This document shows positions 25,301 to 36,364 of a stretch of 64,000 nt of DNA, piece after piece. Each line of letters opens with the position of its first letter. Position 1 is the stretch's first letter. The position numbers were made by a program, and so were the translations under genes. Under the pieces are notes generated by a model, which was given only the letters and a program-made list of their open reading frames with translations, made no database searches and was not told where the DNA came from. Source of the DNA: Haliclona indistincta (taxonomy: Eukaryota; Porifera; Demospongiae; Haplosclerida; Chalinidae); contig OZ024783.1 of assembly GCA_964017065.1 (NCBI GenBank), positions 18,327,752 to 18,391,751 of the forward strand, read 5' to 3'.

Positions 25301-25932
25301 AAAGATACTGTAGTGGAGCTATTCTTGTTGTTGGCACACACAGCCATGTCAAACCTCTATACACTGCAATCCCGCTAGAAGTTGCCATTGTCCAGCCCTC
25401 TACGAGCGATTGGTTCCCCTTGTGACGTCACGTATCACTCCGCCCAATTCAGGAACAATAGTCGGTTCACCAACAGTAACTAAAATAATTTTTATGTCGT
25501 TTTTGAGCTGACCACTGCTGATTTCTTTCTCTTTTATCACTGAAATCTATACCACTGAAACTATATAGTTTAATGAAAACTAATATTTTTATTTTGGCAT
25601 GAAAGCTCCCTTTAACTACCACAAAAATGTTTTTAATGGGTTGAAGTACCCTCGAAAACTATCGAAATTTAATCAAAGTCCGTTAAGCATACATAGCATA
25701 CCATGTCAAGCATTCTGTCAGGAGTGAGCTCCTCCCACTCCACATCCTCAGAATTATCGTCTCCTACTATGATGGAACATGATGGTGGCTCAGCAACGCC
25801 AGTGCTATGGCGCTCCAAAGCAGGGGGTCGACCCATGGCTAGATCAATAACCGATGTCTTCCCGGTAGCTGGAGGACCTTGCGTTGTCACATTAGAGATT
25901 TCGACAGTGACGTTATAGCCCAGCTTGTCCAT
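22346..25932 (-). CDS. ROCO-like GTPase with C-terminal death domain, copy 1
   Basis: Four coding exons on the minus strand: 25932-25702 (exon opens at 25949), 24548-22826, 22769-22707 and 22653-22346. They join in frame to give about 774 residues. The P-loop GPPATGKTS is at residues 19-27, a RHSTG switch I-like segment follows near 41-45, and the G3 motif DSGGQ is at about 161-165. GTFADR near 252-257 sits where G4 is expected but is not N/TKxD. A COR-like winged-helix region follows (WFGFYLSLL ... FFHNLNLILHY ... NLKPIHDLVSLLI). The end is a death domain (DVLAEIRSVNHWKELGLQLG ... LSAWLQQQDN ... WRVLRAAL). The start ATG at 25932 has a strong context (GCCATGG), but a longer N-terminus is possible. 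An intracellular signalling role through death-domain contacts is inferred. The exact family is uncertain; the GTPase/death-domain layout is clear. Confidence 0.85.
24606..25565. mobile_element. Inverted-repeat element of about 960 bp in ROCO-like intron 1
   Basis: Ends of about 55 bp are inverted copies: left TATAGTTTCAGTGGAGTAGA and, reading inward from the right on the other strand, TATAGTTTCAGTGGTATAGA. No transposase is seen, so it is probably a non-autonomous DNA transposon. It is present in both units (52,548-53,498), so it was inserted before the duplication. Confidence 0.7.
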
Positions 25933-25980
25933 GGCTTCATCATTGCTAACTGTAGAGAGGAAGGATCAGAGTAGCTATGA

Positions 25981-26145
25981 TCACAACACAGCTAGTGTAG
26001 CTACTTATCATGTGACCACAGTATCTACAATATCACAACACAGCTAGTGTAGCTACTTATCATGTGACCACAGTATCTACAGTATCACAACACAGCTAGC
26101 GTAGCTACTTATCATGTGACCACAGTATCTACAATATCACAACAT
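25981..26145 (+). repeat. 52-bp intronic minisatellite, 3 copies
   Basis: Three copies of a unit containing ACAGCTAGTGTAGCTACTTA and TCATGTGACCACAGTATCTA, upstream of the P-loop exon. Unit 2 has about 17 copies at the same place. The unit is unrelated in sequence to the large arrays, although it has the same 52-bp length. Confidence 0.95.
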
Positions 26146-26152
26146 GTATTAT

Positions 26153-26763
26153 CAAGAGTAAATAATAGAAGATAATAGAAGAGAGAGTATCCAACTCCAA
26201 TATACCCGTCAGGGACACTCTCGGGAAAGTAACGTGACCAGCACACGACCAAATTGACGTAATCTGACGTATATGTGGCAATGAAAATCTTGCCTACGTA
26301 GCTTGTTGTCGCGCCGCCTACACCTTGAAGCTATAAACAGCAGAAGCAGCAAGCGACTCCGCTCCACAGGCAAAGCGAACAGCCACCTTTCACAAGATAG
26401 TTTATTTTTGCCTTAAACACTGCTGGAGAACAAGAATATGGCGGGTGGCTTAACTTTCGCGTGGGACGCACCGTGACCACAGCTGGTAGCCATCTTCTGG
26501 TGGTCTCCAAACTGTGGTACTGGCATCCACCTGCAGGCTCTACAGCACGCAACCGACTTGTTGTCAATGAAAATGGTAGCTTTGACTTTCAAGTGCTGTT
26601 GCAATCGCGATCGCGGGCCCGCGTACTAAGTCATGACGTTACACGATGAATAATTGATACCGACAAACGTCATTTGCTCGCGTGCTGGTCACGTTACTTT
26701 CCCGAGAGTGTCCCTGACGGGTATATTGGAGTTGGATACTCTCTCTTCTATTATTTACTCTTG
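26153..26763. mobile_element. 611-bp foldback element (unit 1 only)
   Basis: Terminal inverted repeats start CAAGAGTAAATAATAGAAG on each strand. A further inner inverted pair contains CGTCAGGGACACTCTCGGGA. It is flanked by a 7-bp direct repeat GTATTAT (26146-26152, 26764-26770). Unit 2 lacks it (near 54,825). The site-duplication length suggests a hAT-type MITE; no transposase. Open frames inside (26,331-26,649) are not supported as genes. Confidence 0.85.
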
Positions 26764-26770
26764 GTATTAT

Positions 26771-27170
26771 GTAGACACACTTACAAGAACATGTAAAAAC
26801 ATCACAAGAGCTGAAGCAGCCAGAGTAAGGAATGAAGAGACAACTGATACCATCATTACCCGGGACAGGTAGGCATCAGAGGGTTAAGGGAGCTCTGTCA
26901 CCGCCCACACAAATTATCAATGGTGGTTGCTAAGGACTAAAGCTCAGCTAAAGCAATAGTTATGATATAGAGACAAATATCAGATGAAAGGCAATCACTA
27001 CAGCAGTCCTGCAAGCCAGTTTAAACACTTCAGCTGTATCACCAGCGATCGTGTAGTTACAATGCTCAAGGCTGAAATACTTTCCATGGCTTTGTCTTGC
27101 AAAACCACTACTAGCCATACGCACGTATCTTAACAAGGGAAATGCAGTAACAGAGTGCTTTTACAAATGC
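26771..27170. other. Upstream region of ROCO-like copy 1, with candidate first exon
   Basis: On the minus strand, an ATG at about 26,854 opens a hydrophobic segment (MMVSVVSSFLTLAASALVMF then LHVL) ending at a strong donor GTAAGTGT near 26,780. It is conserved in unit 2 (about 54,840-54,915) with two changes. It would be in phase 0 while the P-loop exon appears to open in phase 2, so the join does not work simply. On the plus strand the same stretch is also open (KNITRAEAARVRNEETT). Function unresolved. Confidence 0.3.
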
Positions 27171-27173
27171 TGA

Positions 27174-27535
27174 GGGAGGGAGGGAGAGAGAGGGAGAAAG
27201 GGAGGGGAGGGGGGGAGAGAGAGGAAGGGAGAGACCGAGAGGGAGGGGAGAGGGAGGGGAGAGAGAGAGGGAGGGAGGAAGAGGAGAAGGATGAAGAGAG
27301 GGAGGGAGAGAGAGAGATAGGGAGAGGAGAGTGAAGGAGAGAAGGAGGGGAGCGGGATGGAAGGCAGAGGGAGGGAGAGAGGTAGGGAGAGAGAGAAAAA
27401 GGGATGGAGAGAGGGAAGGAGGGGGGAGAGAGGGAAGGAGGGGTGAGGGAGGGAGGGAGAGAGATAGGGAGGAGAGAGGGAAGGAGAGAGATAGGGAGGG
27501 GAGAGCTAGGGAGAGAGATAGGGAGGAGAGAGGGA

Positions 27536-27580
<45 letters not shown>

Positions 27581-28190
27581 GAGAGGGAGGGAGAGAGATA
27601 GGGAGGGGAGATCGAGGGAAGGAGAGAGATAGGGAGGGGAGAGGGAGGGAGAGAGAGAGATAGGGAGGGGAGAGGGAAGGAGAGAGAGAGGGAGAGAAGG
27701 AGAAAGAGAGGGGGGGGGAGGGGAGAGAAAGGGAGGGGAGAGGGAGGAAGAGAGAAGGAGAGAGAGTGAGAGAGGGAGGGAGGGGAGAGAGAGGGAGGGA
27801 GGAGAAAGGGAAGGAGGGAGAGAGAGGAGAAGGATGAAGAGAGGGAGGGAGAGAGATAGGGAGGGGAGAGTGAAGGAGAGAGAGGGAGGGAAGGAGAAAG
27901 AGAGGGAGGGAGGCGAGAGAAAGAGGGATAGAGAAAGGGAGGAAGGGAGAGAGATAGGGAGGGAGAGGGAAGGAGAGAGAGAGGGAGGAAGGAAGGATAA
28001 AGGGAGGGAGAGAGAGAGGGAGGAGAGAGGGAGGAGAGAGGGAGGGGAGAGAAAGAGGAGAGGGAGGGAGGGAGAGGGAAGGAGAGAGAGAGGGAGGAAG
28101 GATAGAGGGAGAGATAGAGAGGGAGGGAGGGGAGAGGGAAGGAGAGAGAGAGGGAGAGAGCGAGAGAGAGAGAGAAAGGCATAGAGGGAG
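27174..28190. repeat. Polypurine (GGGA/GA) tract, unit 1
   Basis: About 1 kb almost entirely of A and G on the plus strand: GGGAGGGAGAGAGA motifs, irregular sub-repeats containing GATAGGGAGGGGAGA, and a pure (GA)n run near 27,540-27,574. The two long frames (serine/leucine/proline-rich on minus, arginine/glutamate/glycine-rich on plus) are compositional artefacts. Equivalent in unit 2 at 55,823-56,865. Confidence 0.95.
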
Positions 28191-28210
28191 AGAGGGCTAT
28201 GGTGTCAATT

Positions 28211-28230
28211 CAAAACCACAATGGTGGTTT
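28211..28230. other. Array-boundary palindrome, unit 1
   Basis: AAAACCACAATGGTGGTTTT lies exactly between the polypurine tract flank (GGCTATGGTGTCAATTC) and the first array unit (GGTAGTAGACATG). One mismatch pair lies at its centre; the unit 2 copy is perfect. Confidence 0.8.
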
Positions 28231-31200
28231 TGGTAGTAGACATGTGTGTGTTGAGAGGTATGACACAGGTAGGTCAGTATACAAGCATGGTAGTAGACAT
28301 GTGTGAGAGGTATGACACAGGTAGGTCAGTATACAAGCATGGTAGTAGACATGTGTGTGTTGAGAGGTATGACACAGGTAGGTCAGTACACAAGCATGGT
28401 AGTAGACATGTGTGTGTTGAGAGGTATGACACAGGTAGGTCAGTATACAAGCATGGTAATAGACATGTGTGTGTTGAGAGGTATGACAGAGGTAGGTCAG
28501 TATACAAGCATGGTAGTAGACATGTGTGTGTTGAGAGGTATGACACAGATAGGTCAGTATACAAGCATGATAGTAGACATGTGTGAGAGGTATGACACAG
28601 GTAGGTCAGTATACAAGCATGGTAGTAGACATGTGTGTGAGGTATGACACAGGTAGGTCAGTATACAAGCATGGTAGTAGACATGTGTGTGTTGAGAGGT
28701 ATGACACTGGTAGGTCAGTATACAAGCATGGTAATAGACATGTGTGTGTTGAGAGGTATGACAGAGGTAGGTCAGTATACAAGCATGGTAGTAGACATGT
28801 GTGTGTTGAGAGGTATGACACAGGTAGGTCAGTATACAAGCATGATAGTAGACATGTGTGAGAGGTATGACACAGGTAGGTCAGTATACAAGCATGGTAG
28901 TAGACATGTGTGTGAGGTATGACACAGGTAGGTCAGTATACAAGCATGGTAGTAGACATGTGTGTGTTGAGAGGTATGACACAGGTAGGTCAGTATACAA
29001 GCATGATAGTAGACATGTGTGAGAGGTATGACACAGGTAGGTCAGTATACAAGCATGGTAGTAGACATGTGTGTTAGGTATGACACAGGTAGGTCAGTAT
29101 ACAAGCATGGTAGTAGACATGTGTGTGAGGTATGACACAGGTAGGTCAGTATACAAGCATGGTAGTAGACATGTGTGTGTTGAGAGGTATGACACAGGTA
29201 GGTCAGTATACAAGCATGATAGTAGACATGTGTGAGAGGTATGACACAGGTAGGTCAGTATACAAGCATGGTAGTAGACATGTGTGTGAGGTATGACACA
29301 GGTAGGTCAGTATACAAGCATGGTAGTAGACATGTGTGTGTTGAGAGGTATGACACAGGTAGGTCAGTATACAAGCATGATAGTAGACATGTGTGAGAGG
29401 TATGACACAGGTAGGTCAGTATACAAGCATGGCAGTAGACATGTGTGTTAGGTATGACACAGGTAGGTCAGTATACAAGCATGGTAGTAGACATGTGTGA
29501 GAGGTATGACACAGGTAGGTCAGTATACAAGCATGGTAGTAGACATGTGTGTTAGGTATGACACAGGTAGGTCAGTATACAAGCATGGTAGTAGACATGT
29601 GTGTGAGGTATGACACAGGTAGGTCAGTATACAAGCATGGTAGTAGACATGTGTGTGTTGAGAGGTATGACACAGGTAGGTCAGTATACAAGCATGGTAG
29701 TAGACATGTGTGTGTTGAGAGGTATGACACAGGTAGGTCAGTATACAAGCATGGTAGTAGACATGTGTGTGTTGAGAGGTATGACACAGGTAGGTCAGTA
29801 TACAAGCATGGTAATAGACATGAGTGAGAGGTATGACACAGGTAGGTCAGTATACAAGCATTGTAGTGGACATGTGTGTGTTGAGAGGTATGACACAGGT
29901 AGGTCAGTATACAAGCATGGTAGTAGACATGTGTGTGTTGAGAGGTACGACACAGGTAGGTCAGTATACAAGCATGGTAGTAGACATGTGTGCGTTGAGA
30001 GGTACGACACAGGTATAGGTCAGTATACAAGCATGGTAGTAGACATGTGTGAGGTATGACACAGGTAGGTCAGTATACAAGCATGGTAGTAGACATGTGT
30101 GTGTCGAGAGGTACGACACAGGTAGGTCAGTATACAAGCATGGTAGTAGACATGTGTGTGTTGAGAGGTACGACACAGGTAGGTCAGTATACAAGCATGG
30201 TAGTAGACATGTATGTGTCGAGAGGTACGACACAGGTAGGTCAGTATACAAGCATGGTAGTAGACATGTGCATGTGTGTTGAGAGGTACGACACAGATAG
30301 GTCAGTATACAAGCATGGTAGTAGACATGAGTGTATTGAGAGGTATGACACAGGTAGGTCAGTATACAAGCATGGTAGTAGACATGTGTGTGTTGAGAGG
30401 TACGACACAGGTAGGTCAGTATACAAGCATGGTAGTAGACATGTGTGCGTTGAGAGGTACGACACAGGTATAGGTCAGTATACAAGCATGGTAGTAGACA
30501 TGTGTGTGTTGAGAGGTATGACACAGGTAGGTCAGTATACAAGCATGGTAGTAGACATGTGTGTGTTGAGAGGTATGACACAGGTAGGTCAGTATACAAG
30601 CATGGTAGTAGACATGTGTGTGTTGAGAGGTACGACAAAGGTAGATCAGTATACAAGCATGGTAGTAGACATGTGTGTTGAGAGGTATGACACAGGTAGG
30701 TCTGTATACAAGCATGGTAGTAGACATGTGTGTGTTGAGAGGTATGACACAGGTAGGTCAGTATACAAGCATGGTAGTAGACATGTGTGTGTTGAGAGGT
30801 ACGACAAAGGTAGATCAGTATACAAGCATGGTAGTAGACATGTGTGTTGAGAGGTATGACACAGGTAGGTCAGTATACAAGCATGGTAGTAGACATGTGT
30901 GTGTTGAGAGGTATGACACAGGTAGGTCAGTATACAAGCATGGTAGTAGACATGTGTGTGTTGAGAGGTATGACACAGGTAGGTCAGTATACAAGCATGG
31001 TAGTAGACATGTGTGTGTTGAGAGGTATGACACAGGTAGATCAGTATACAAGCATGGTAGTAGACATGTGTGTTGAGAGGTATGACACAGGTAGGTCAGT
31101 ATACAAGCATGGTAGTAGACATGTGTGTTGAGAGGTATGACACAGGTAGGTCAGTATACAAGCATGGTAGTAGACATGTGTGTGAGGTATGACACAGGTA

Positions 31201-34200
31201 GGTCGATCAGTATACAAGCATGGTAGTAGAGATGTGTGTGTTGAGAGGTATGAGACAGGTAGGTCAGTATACAAGCATGGTAGTAGACATGTGTGTGTTG
31301 AGAGGTATGACACAGGTAGGTCAGTATACAAGCATGGTAGTAGACATGTGTGAGAGGTATGACACAGGTATAGGTCAGTATACAAGCATGGTAGTAGATA
31401 TGTGTGAGAGGTATGACACAGGTAGGTCAGTATACAAGCATGGTAGATGATATCTGTGTGTTGAGAGGTACGACACAGGTAGGTCAGTATACAAGCATGG
31501 TAGTAGACATGTGTGTGTTGAGAGGTATGACACAGGTAGGTCAGTATACAAGCATTGTAGTGGACATGTGTGTGTTGAGAGGTATGACACAGGTAGGTCA
31601 GTATACAAGCATGGTAGTAGACATGTGTGTGTTGAGAGGTACGACACAGGTAGGTCAGTATACAAGCATGGTAGTAGACATGTGTGCGTTGAGAGGTACG
31701 ACACAGGTATAGGTCAGTATACAAGCATGGTAGTAGACATGTGTGAGGTATGACACAGGTAGGTCAGTATATACAAGCATGGTAGTAGACATGTGTGTGT
31801 CGAGAGGTACGACACAGGTAGGTCAGTATACAAGCATGGTAGTAGACATGTGTGTGTTGAGAGGTACGACACAGGTAGGTCAGTATACAAGCATGGTAGT
31901 AGACATGTATGTGTCGAGAGGTACGACACAGGTAGGTCAGTATACAAGCATGGTAGTAGACATGTGCATGTGTGTTGAGAGGTACGACACAGATAGGTCA
32001 GTATACAAGCATGGTAGTAGACATGAGTGTATTGAGAGGTATGACACAGGTAGGTCAGTATACAAGCATGGTAGTAGACATGTGTGTGTTGAGAGGTACG
32101 ACACAGGTAGGTCAGTATACAAGCATGGTAGTAGACATGTGTGCGTTGAGAGGTACGACACAGGTATAGGTCAGTATACAAGCATGGTAGTAGACATGTG
32201 TGAGGTATGACACAGGTAGGTCAGTATACAAGCATTGTAGTGGACATGTGTGTGTTGAGAGGTATGACACAGGTAGGTCAGTATACAAGCATGGTAGTAG
32301 ACATGTGTGTGTTGAGAGGTACGACACAGGTAGGTCAGTATACAAGCATGGTAGTAGACATGTGTGTGTCGAGAGGTACGACACAGGTAGGTCAGTATAC
32401 AAGCATGGTAGTAGACATGTGTGTGTTGAGAGGTACGACACAGGTAGGTCAGTATACAAGCATGGTAGTAGACATGTATGTGTCGAGAGGTACGACACAG
32501 GTAGGTCAGTATACAAGCATGGTAGTAGACATGCGCATGTGTGTTGAGAGGTACGACACAGATAGGTCAGTATACAAGCATGGTAGTAGACATGAGTGTA
32601 TTGAGAGGTATGACACAGGTAGGTCAGTATACAAGCATGGTAGTAGACATGTGTGTGTTGAGAGGTACGACACAGGTAGGTCAGTATACAAGCATGGTAG
32701 TAGACATGTGTGCGTTGAGAGGTACGACACAGGTATAGGTCAGTATACAAGCATGGTAGTAGACATGTGTGAGGTATGACACAGGTAGGTCAGTATACAA
32801 GCATTGTAGTGGACATGTGTGTGTTGAGAGGTATGACACAGGTAGGTCAGTATACAAGCATGGTAGTAGACATGTGTGTGTTGAGAGGTACGACACAGGT
32901 AGGTCAGTATACAAGCATGGTAGTAGACATGTGTGCGTTGAGAGGTACGACACAGGTATAGGTCAGTATACAAGCATGGTAGTAGACATGTGTGTGTTGA
33001 GAGGTATGACACAGGTAGGTCAGTATACAAGCATGGTAGTAGACATGTGTGTGTTGAGAGGTATGACACAGGTAGGTCAGTATACAAGCATGGTAGTAGA
33101 CATGTGTGTGTTGAGAGGTATGACACAGGTAGGTCAGTATACAAGCATGGTAGTAGACGTGTGTGTGAGGTATGACACAGGTAGGCAGTATACAAGCATG
33201 GTAGTAGACATGTGTGTGTTGAGAGGTACGACACAGGTAGGTCAGTATACAAGCATGGTAGTAGACATGTGTGAGAGGTATGACACAGGTAGGCAGTATA
33301 CAAGCATGGTAGTAGACATGTGTGTGTTGAGAGGTACGACACAGGTAGGTCAGTATACAAGCATGGTAATAGACATGTGTGTGTTGAGAGGTAGGACACA
33401 GGTAGGTCAGTATACAAGCATGGTAGTAGACATGTGTGTGTTGAGAGGTATGACACAGGTAGGTCAGTATACAAGCATGGTAGTAGACATGTGTGTGTTG
33501 AGAGGTACGACACAGGTAGGTCAGTATACAAGCATGGTAGTAGACATGTGTGTGTTGAGAGGTATGACACAGGTAGGTCAGTATACAAGCATGGTAGATG
33601 ATATGTGTGTGTTGAGAGGTACGACACAGGTAGGTCAGTATACAAGCATGGTAGTAGACATGTGTGTGTTGAGAGGTAGGACACAGGTAGGTCAGTATAC
33701 AAGCATGGTAGTAGACATGTGTGTGTTGAGAGGTACGACACATGTAGGCCAGTATACAAGCATGGTAGTAGACATGTGTGTGTTGAGAGGTACGACACAG
33801 GTAGGTTAGTATACAAGCATGGTAGTAGACATGTGTGTGAGGTACGACACAGGTAGGTCAGTATACAAGCATGGTAGTAGACATGTGTGTGAGGTATGAC
33901 ACAGGTAGGTCAGTATACAAGCATGGTAGTAGACATGTGTGTGAGGTATGACACAGGTAGGTCAGTATACAAGCATGGTAGTAGACATGTGTGTGTTGAG
34001 AGGTATGACACAGGTAGGTCAGTATACAAGCATGCATGGTAGTAGACATGTGTGTGTTGAGAGGTATGACACAGGTAGGTCAGTATACAAGCATGTTAGT
34101 AGATATGTGTGTGTTGAGAGGTACGACACAGGTAGGTCAGTATACAAGCATGGTAGATGATATGTGTGTGTTGAGAGGTACGACACAGGTAGGTCAGTAT

Positions 34201-35669
34201 ACAAGCATGGTAGTAGACATGTGTGTGTTGAGAGGTACGACACATGTAGGCCAGTATACAAGCATGGTAGTAGACATGTGTGTGTTGAGAGGTACGACAC
34301 AGGTAGGTTAGTATACAAGCATGGTAGTAGACATGTGTGTGAGGTACGACACAGGTAGGTCAGTATACAAGCATGGTAGTAGACATGTGTGTGAGGTATG
34401 ACACAGGTAGGTCAGTATACAAGCATGGTAGTAGACATGTGTGTGAGGTATGACACAGGTAGGTCAGTATACAAGCATGGTAGTAGACATGTGTGTGTTG
34501 AGAGGTACGATACAGTTAGGTCAGTATACAAGCATGGTAGTAGACATGTGTGTGTTGAGAGGTATGACTCAGGTAGGTCAGTATACAAGCATGGTAGTAG
34601 ACATGTGTGTGTTGAGAGGTACGACACAGGTAGGTCAGTATACAAGCATGGTAGTAGACATGTGTGTGAGGTACGACACAGGTAGGTCAGTATACAAGCA
34701 TGGTAGTAGACATGTGTGAGAGGTACGACACAGGTAGGTCAGTATACAAGCATGGTAGTAGACATGTGTGTGTTGAGAGGTATGACACAGGTAGGTCAGT
34801 ATACAAGCATGGTAGTAGACATGTGTGTGATGTATGACACAGGTAGGTCAGTATACAAGCATGGTAGTAGACATGTGTGTGTTGAGAGGCATGACACAGG
34901 TAGGTCAGTATACAAGCATGGTAGTAGACATGTGCGTGTTGTGAGGTACGACACAGGTAGGTCAGTATACAAGCATGGTAGTAGACATGTGTGTGAGGTA
35001 TGACACAGGTAGGTCAGTATACAAGCATGGTAGTAGACATGTGTGAGAGGGATGACACAGGTAGGTCAGTATACAAGCATGGTAGTAGACATGTGTGTGT
35101 TGAGAGGTACGACATAGGTAGGTCAGTATACAAGCATGGTAGTAGACATGTGTGAGAGGTATGACACAGGTAGGTCAGTATACAAGCATGGTAGTAGACA
35201 TGTGTGTGAGGTACGACACAGGTAGGTCAGTATACAAGCATGGTAGTAGACATGTGTGAGAGGTATGACACAGGTAGGTCAGTATACAAGCATGGTAGTA
35301 GACATGTGTGTGAGGTACGACACAGGTAGGTCAGTATACAAGCATGGTAGTAGACATGTGTGAGAGGTATGACACAGGTAGGTCAGTATACAAGCATGGT
35401 AGTAGACATGTGTGTGTTGAGAGGTACGACACAGGTAGGTCAGTATACAAGCATGGTAGTAGACATGTGTGAGAGGTATGACACAGGTAGGTCAGTATAC
35501 AAGCATGGTAGTAGACACGTGTGTGAGGTGTGACACAGGTAGGTCAGTATACAAGCATGGTAGTAGACATGTGTGTGAGGTATGACACAGGTATGTCAGT
35601 ATACAAGCATGGTAGTAGACATGTGTGTGTTGAGAGGTATGACACAGGTAGGTCAGTATACAAGCATGG
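28231..35669 (+). repeat. Minisatellite array 3 (forward orientation)
   Basis: About 134 units of the 57/52-bp family. The left part carries variants such as ACAGAGGTAGG and CATGATAGTAG repeated in blocks; the middle carries GTCGAGAGG, ATTGTAGTGG and CATGTGCATGTGTG variants. The last variant recurs near 30,268, 31,964 and 32,533 (offsets 1,696 and 569 bp). Sporadic 3- to 8-bp indels occur (GTATAGGTC, ATATACAAG, CGATCAG). It ends at CATGGATGGTAGCTCTGG next to ankyrin copy 2. Confidence 0.97.
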
Positions 35670-36364
35670 ATGGTAGCTCTGGATGAAAATAGATGAACAG
35701 TAAATGTCTAAGGCTCAACTCTTACTGTTAATCACAATCGCAACTGTGATCACACAAATTCACACGAGAGAAAAGTGTCAATTTTGATGGTTGTCTCTCT
35801 CTCGTACACCACTACACTAGCTGAGCTTAGTAATATCAGTTCAAATGCACTTGCATACTGTCTGTTGGTTCATAAAGTGAGTGACTACATTGGTTTGAAC
35901 ATGCTATTATCCTGGATGGTGGTAGTGATTACACTAACACAGAACAAATCCAGAACTGTTGCTAGAACCATTCCGTAAACCCTTAATTTGAACGTGACGG
36001 GCTTCAGACAGGCACGTTAGCACGATAGGCTTCCAGCAGGAGTATGACAAGCTTGAGCTACTCTATTTACACTAGTGCTAGAAGAGTTCTTGAACAATGC
36101 CCAGCGCTAATGTAAACACACTGTAAGATGGTGGACACAAGAGAGTGTGTGGCTAGCTCAGTCTCACCAGGTGTTGTGGGAGGGGCACCAGACTCACTGG
36201 ACGGTTGAGTGGATGCTGAGAGAGAGATAATAAAAATTGGTTAGTAATAATTTAATTCTTATCTCAATAATTAGAGTAAGTCATTACATGAGTATAGTAT
36301 TAGTATGTTGACTATGGTAATAGTAGGTGTGGTCAGACTCTACAACACTTCATAGCTCAGTAGC
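35670..36364. other. Downstream flank of ankyrin gene copy 2
   Basis: Near-identical to 9,689-10,380. The hydrophobic-start frame is broken here after IHTREKCQF by 2 bp relative to unit 1. The minus-strand polyadenylation signal is altered (AATTAAA). A shorter open stretch at 35,775-35,978 matches those of units 1 and 3, but nothing shows that it is translated. Confidence 0.55.

Noticed and set aside
27130..28184. 350-codon Ser/Leu/Pro-rich frame (minus) and Arg/Glu/Gly-rich frames (plus)
   Set aside because: Direct consequence of an A/G-only tract; no domain and no matching conserved frame in unit 2.
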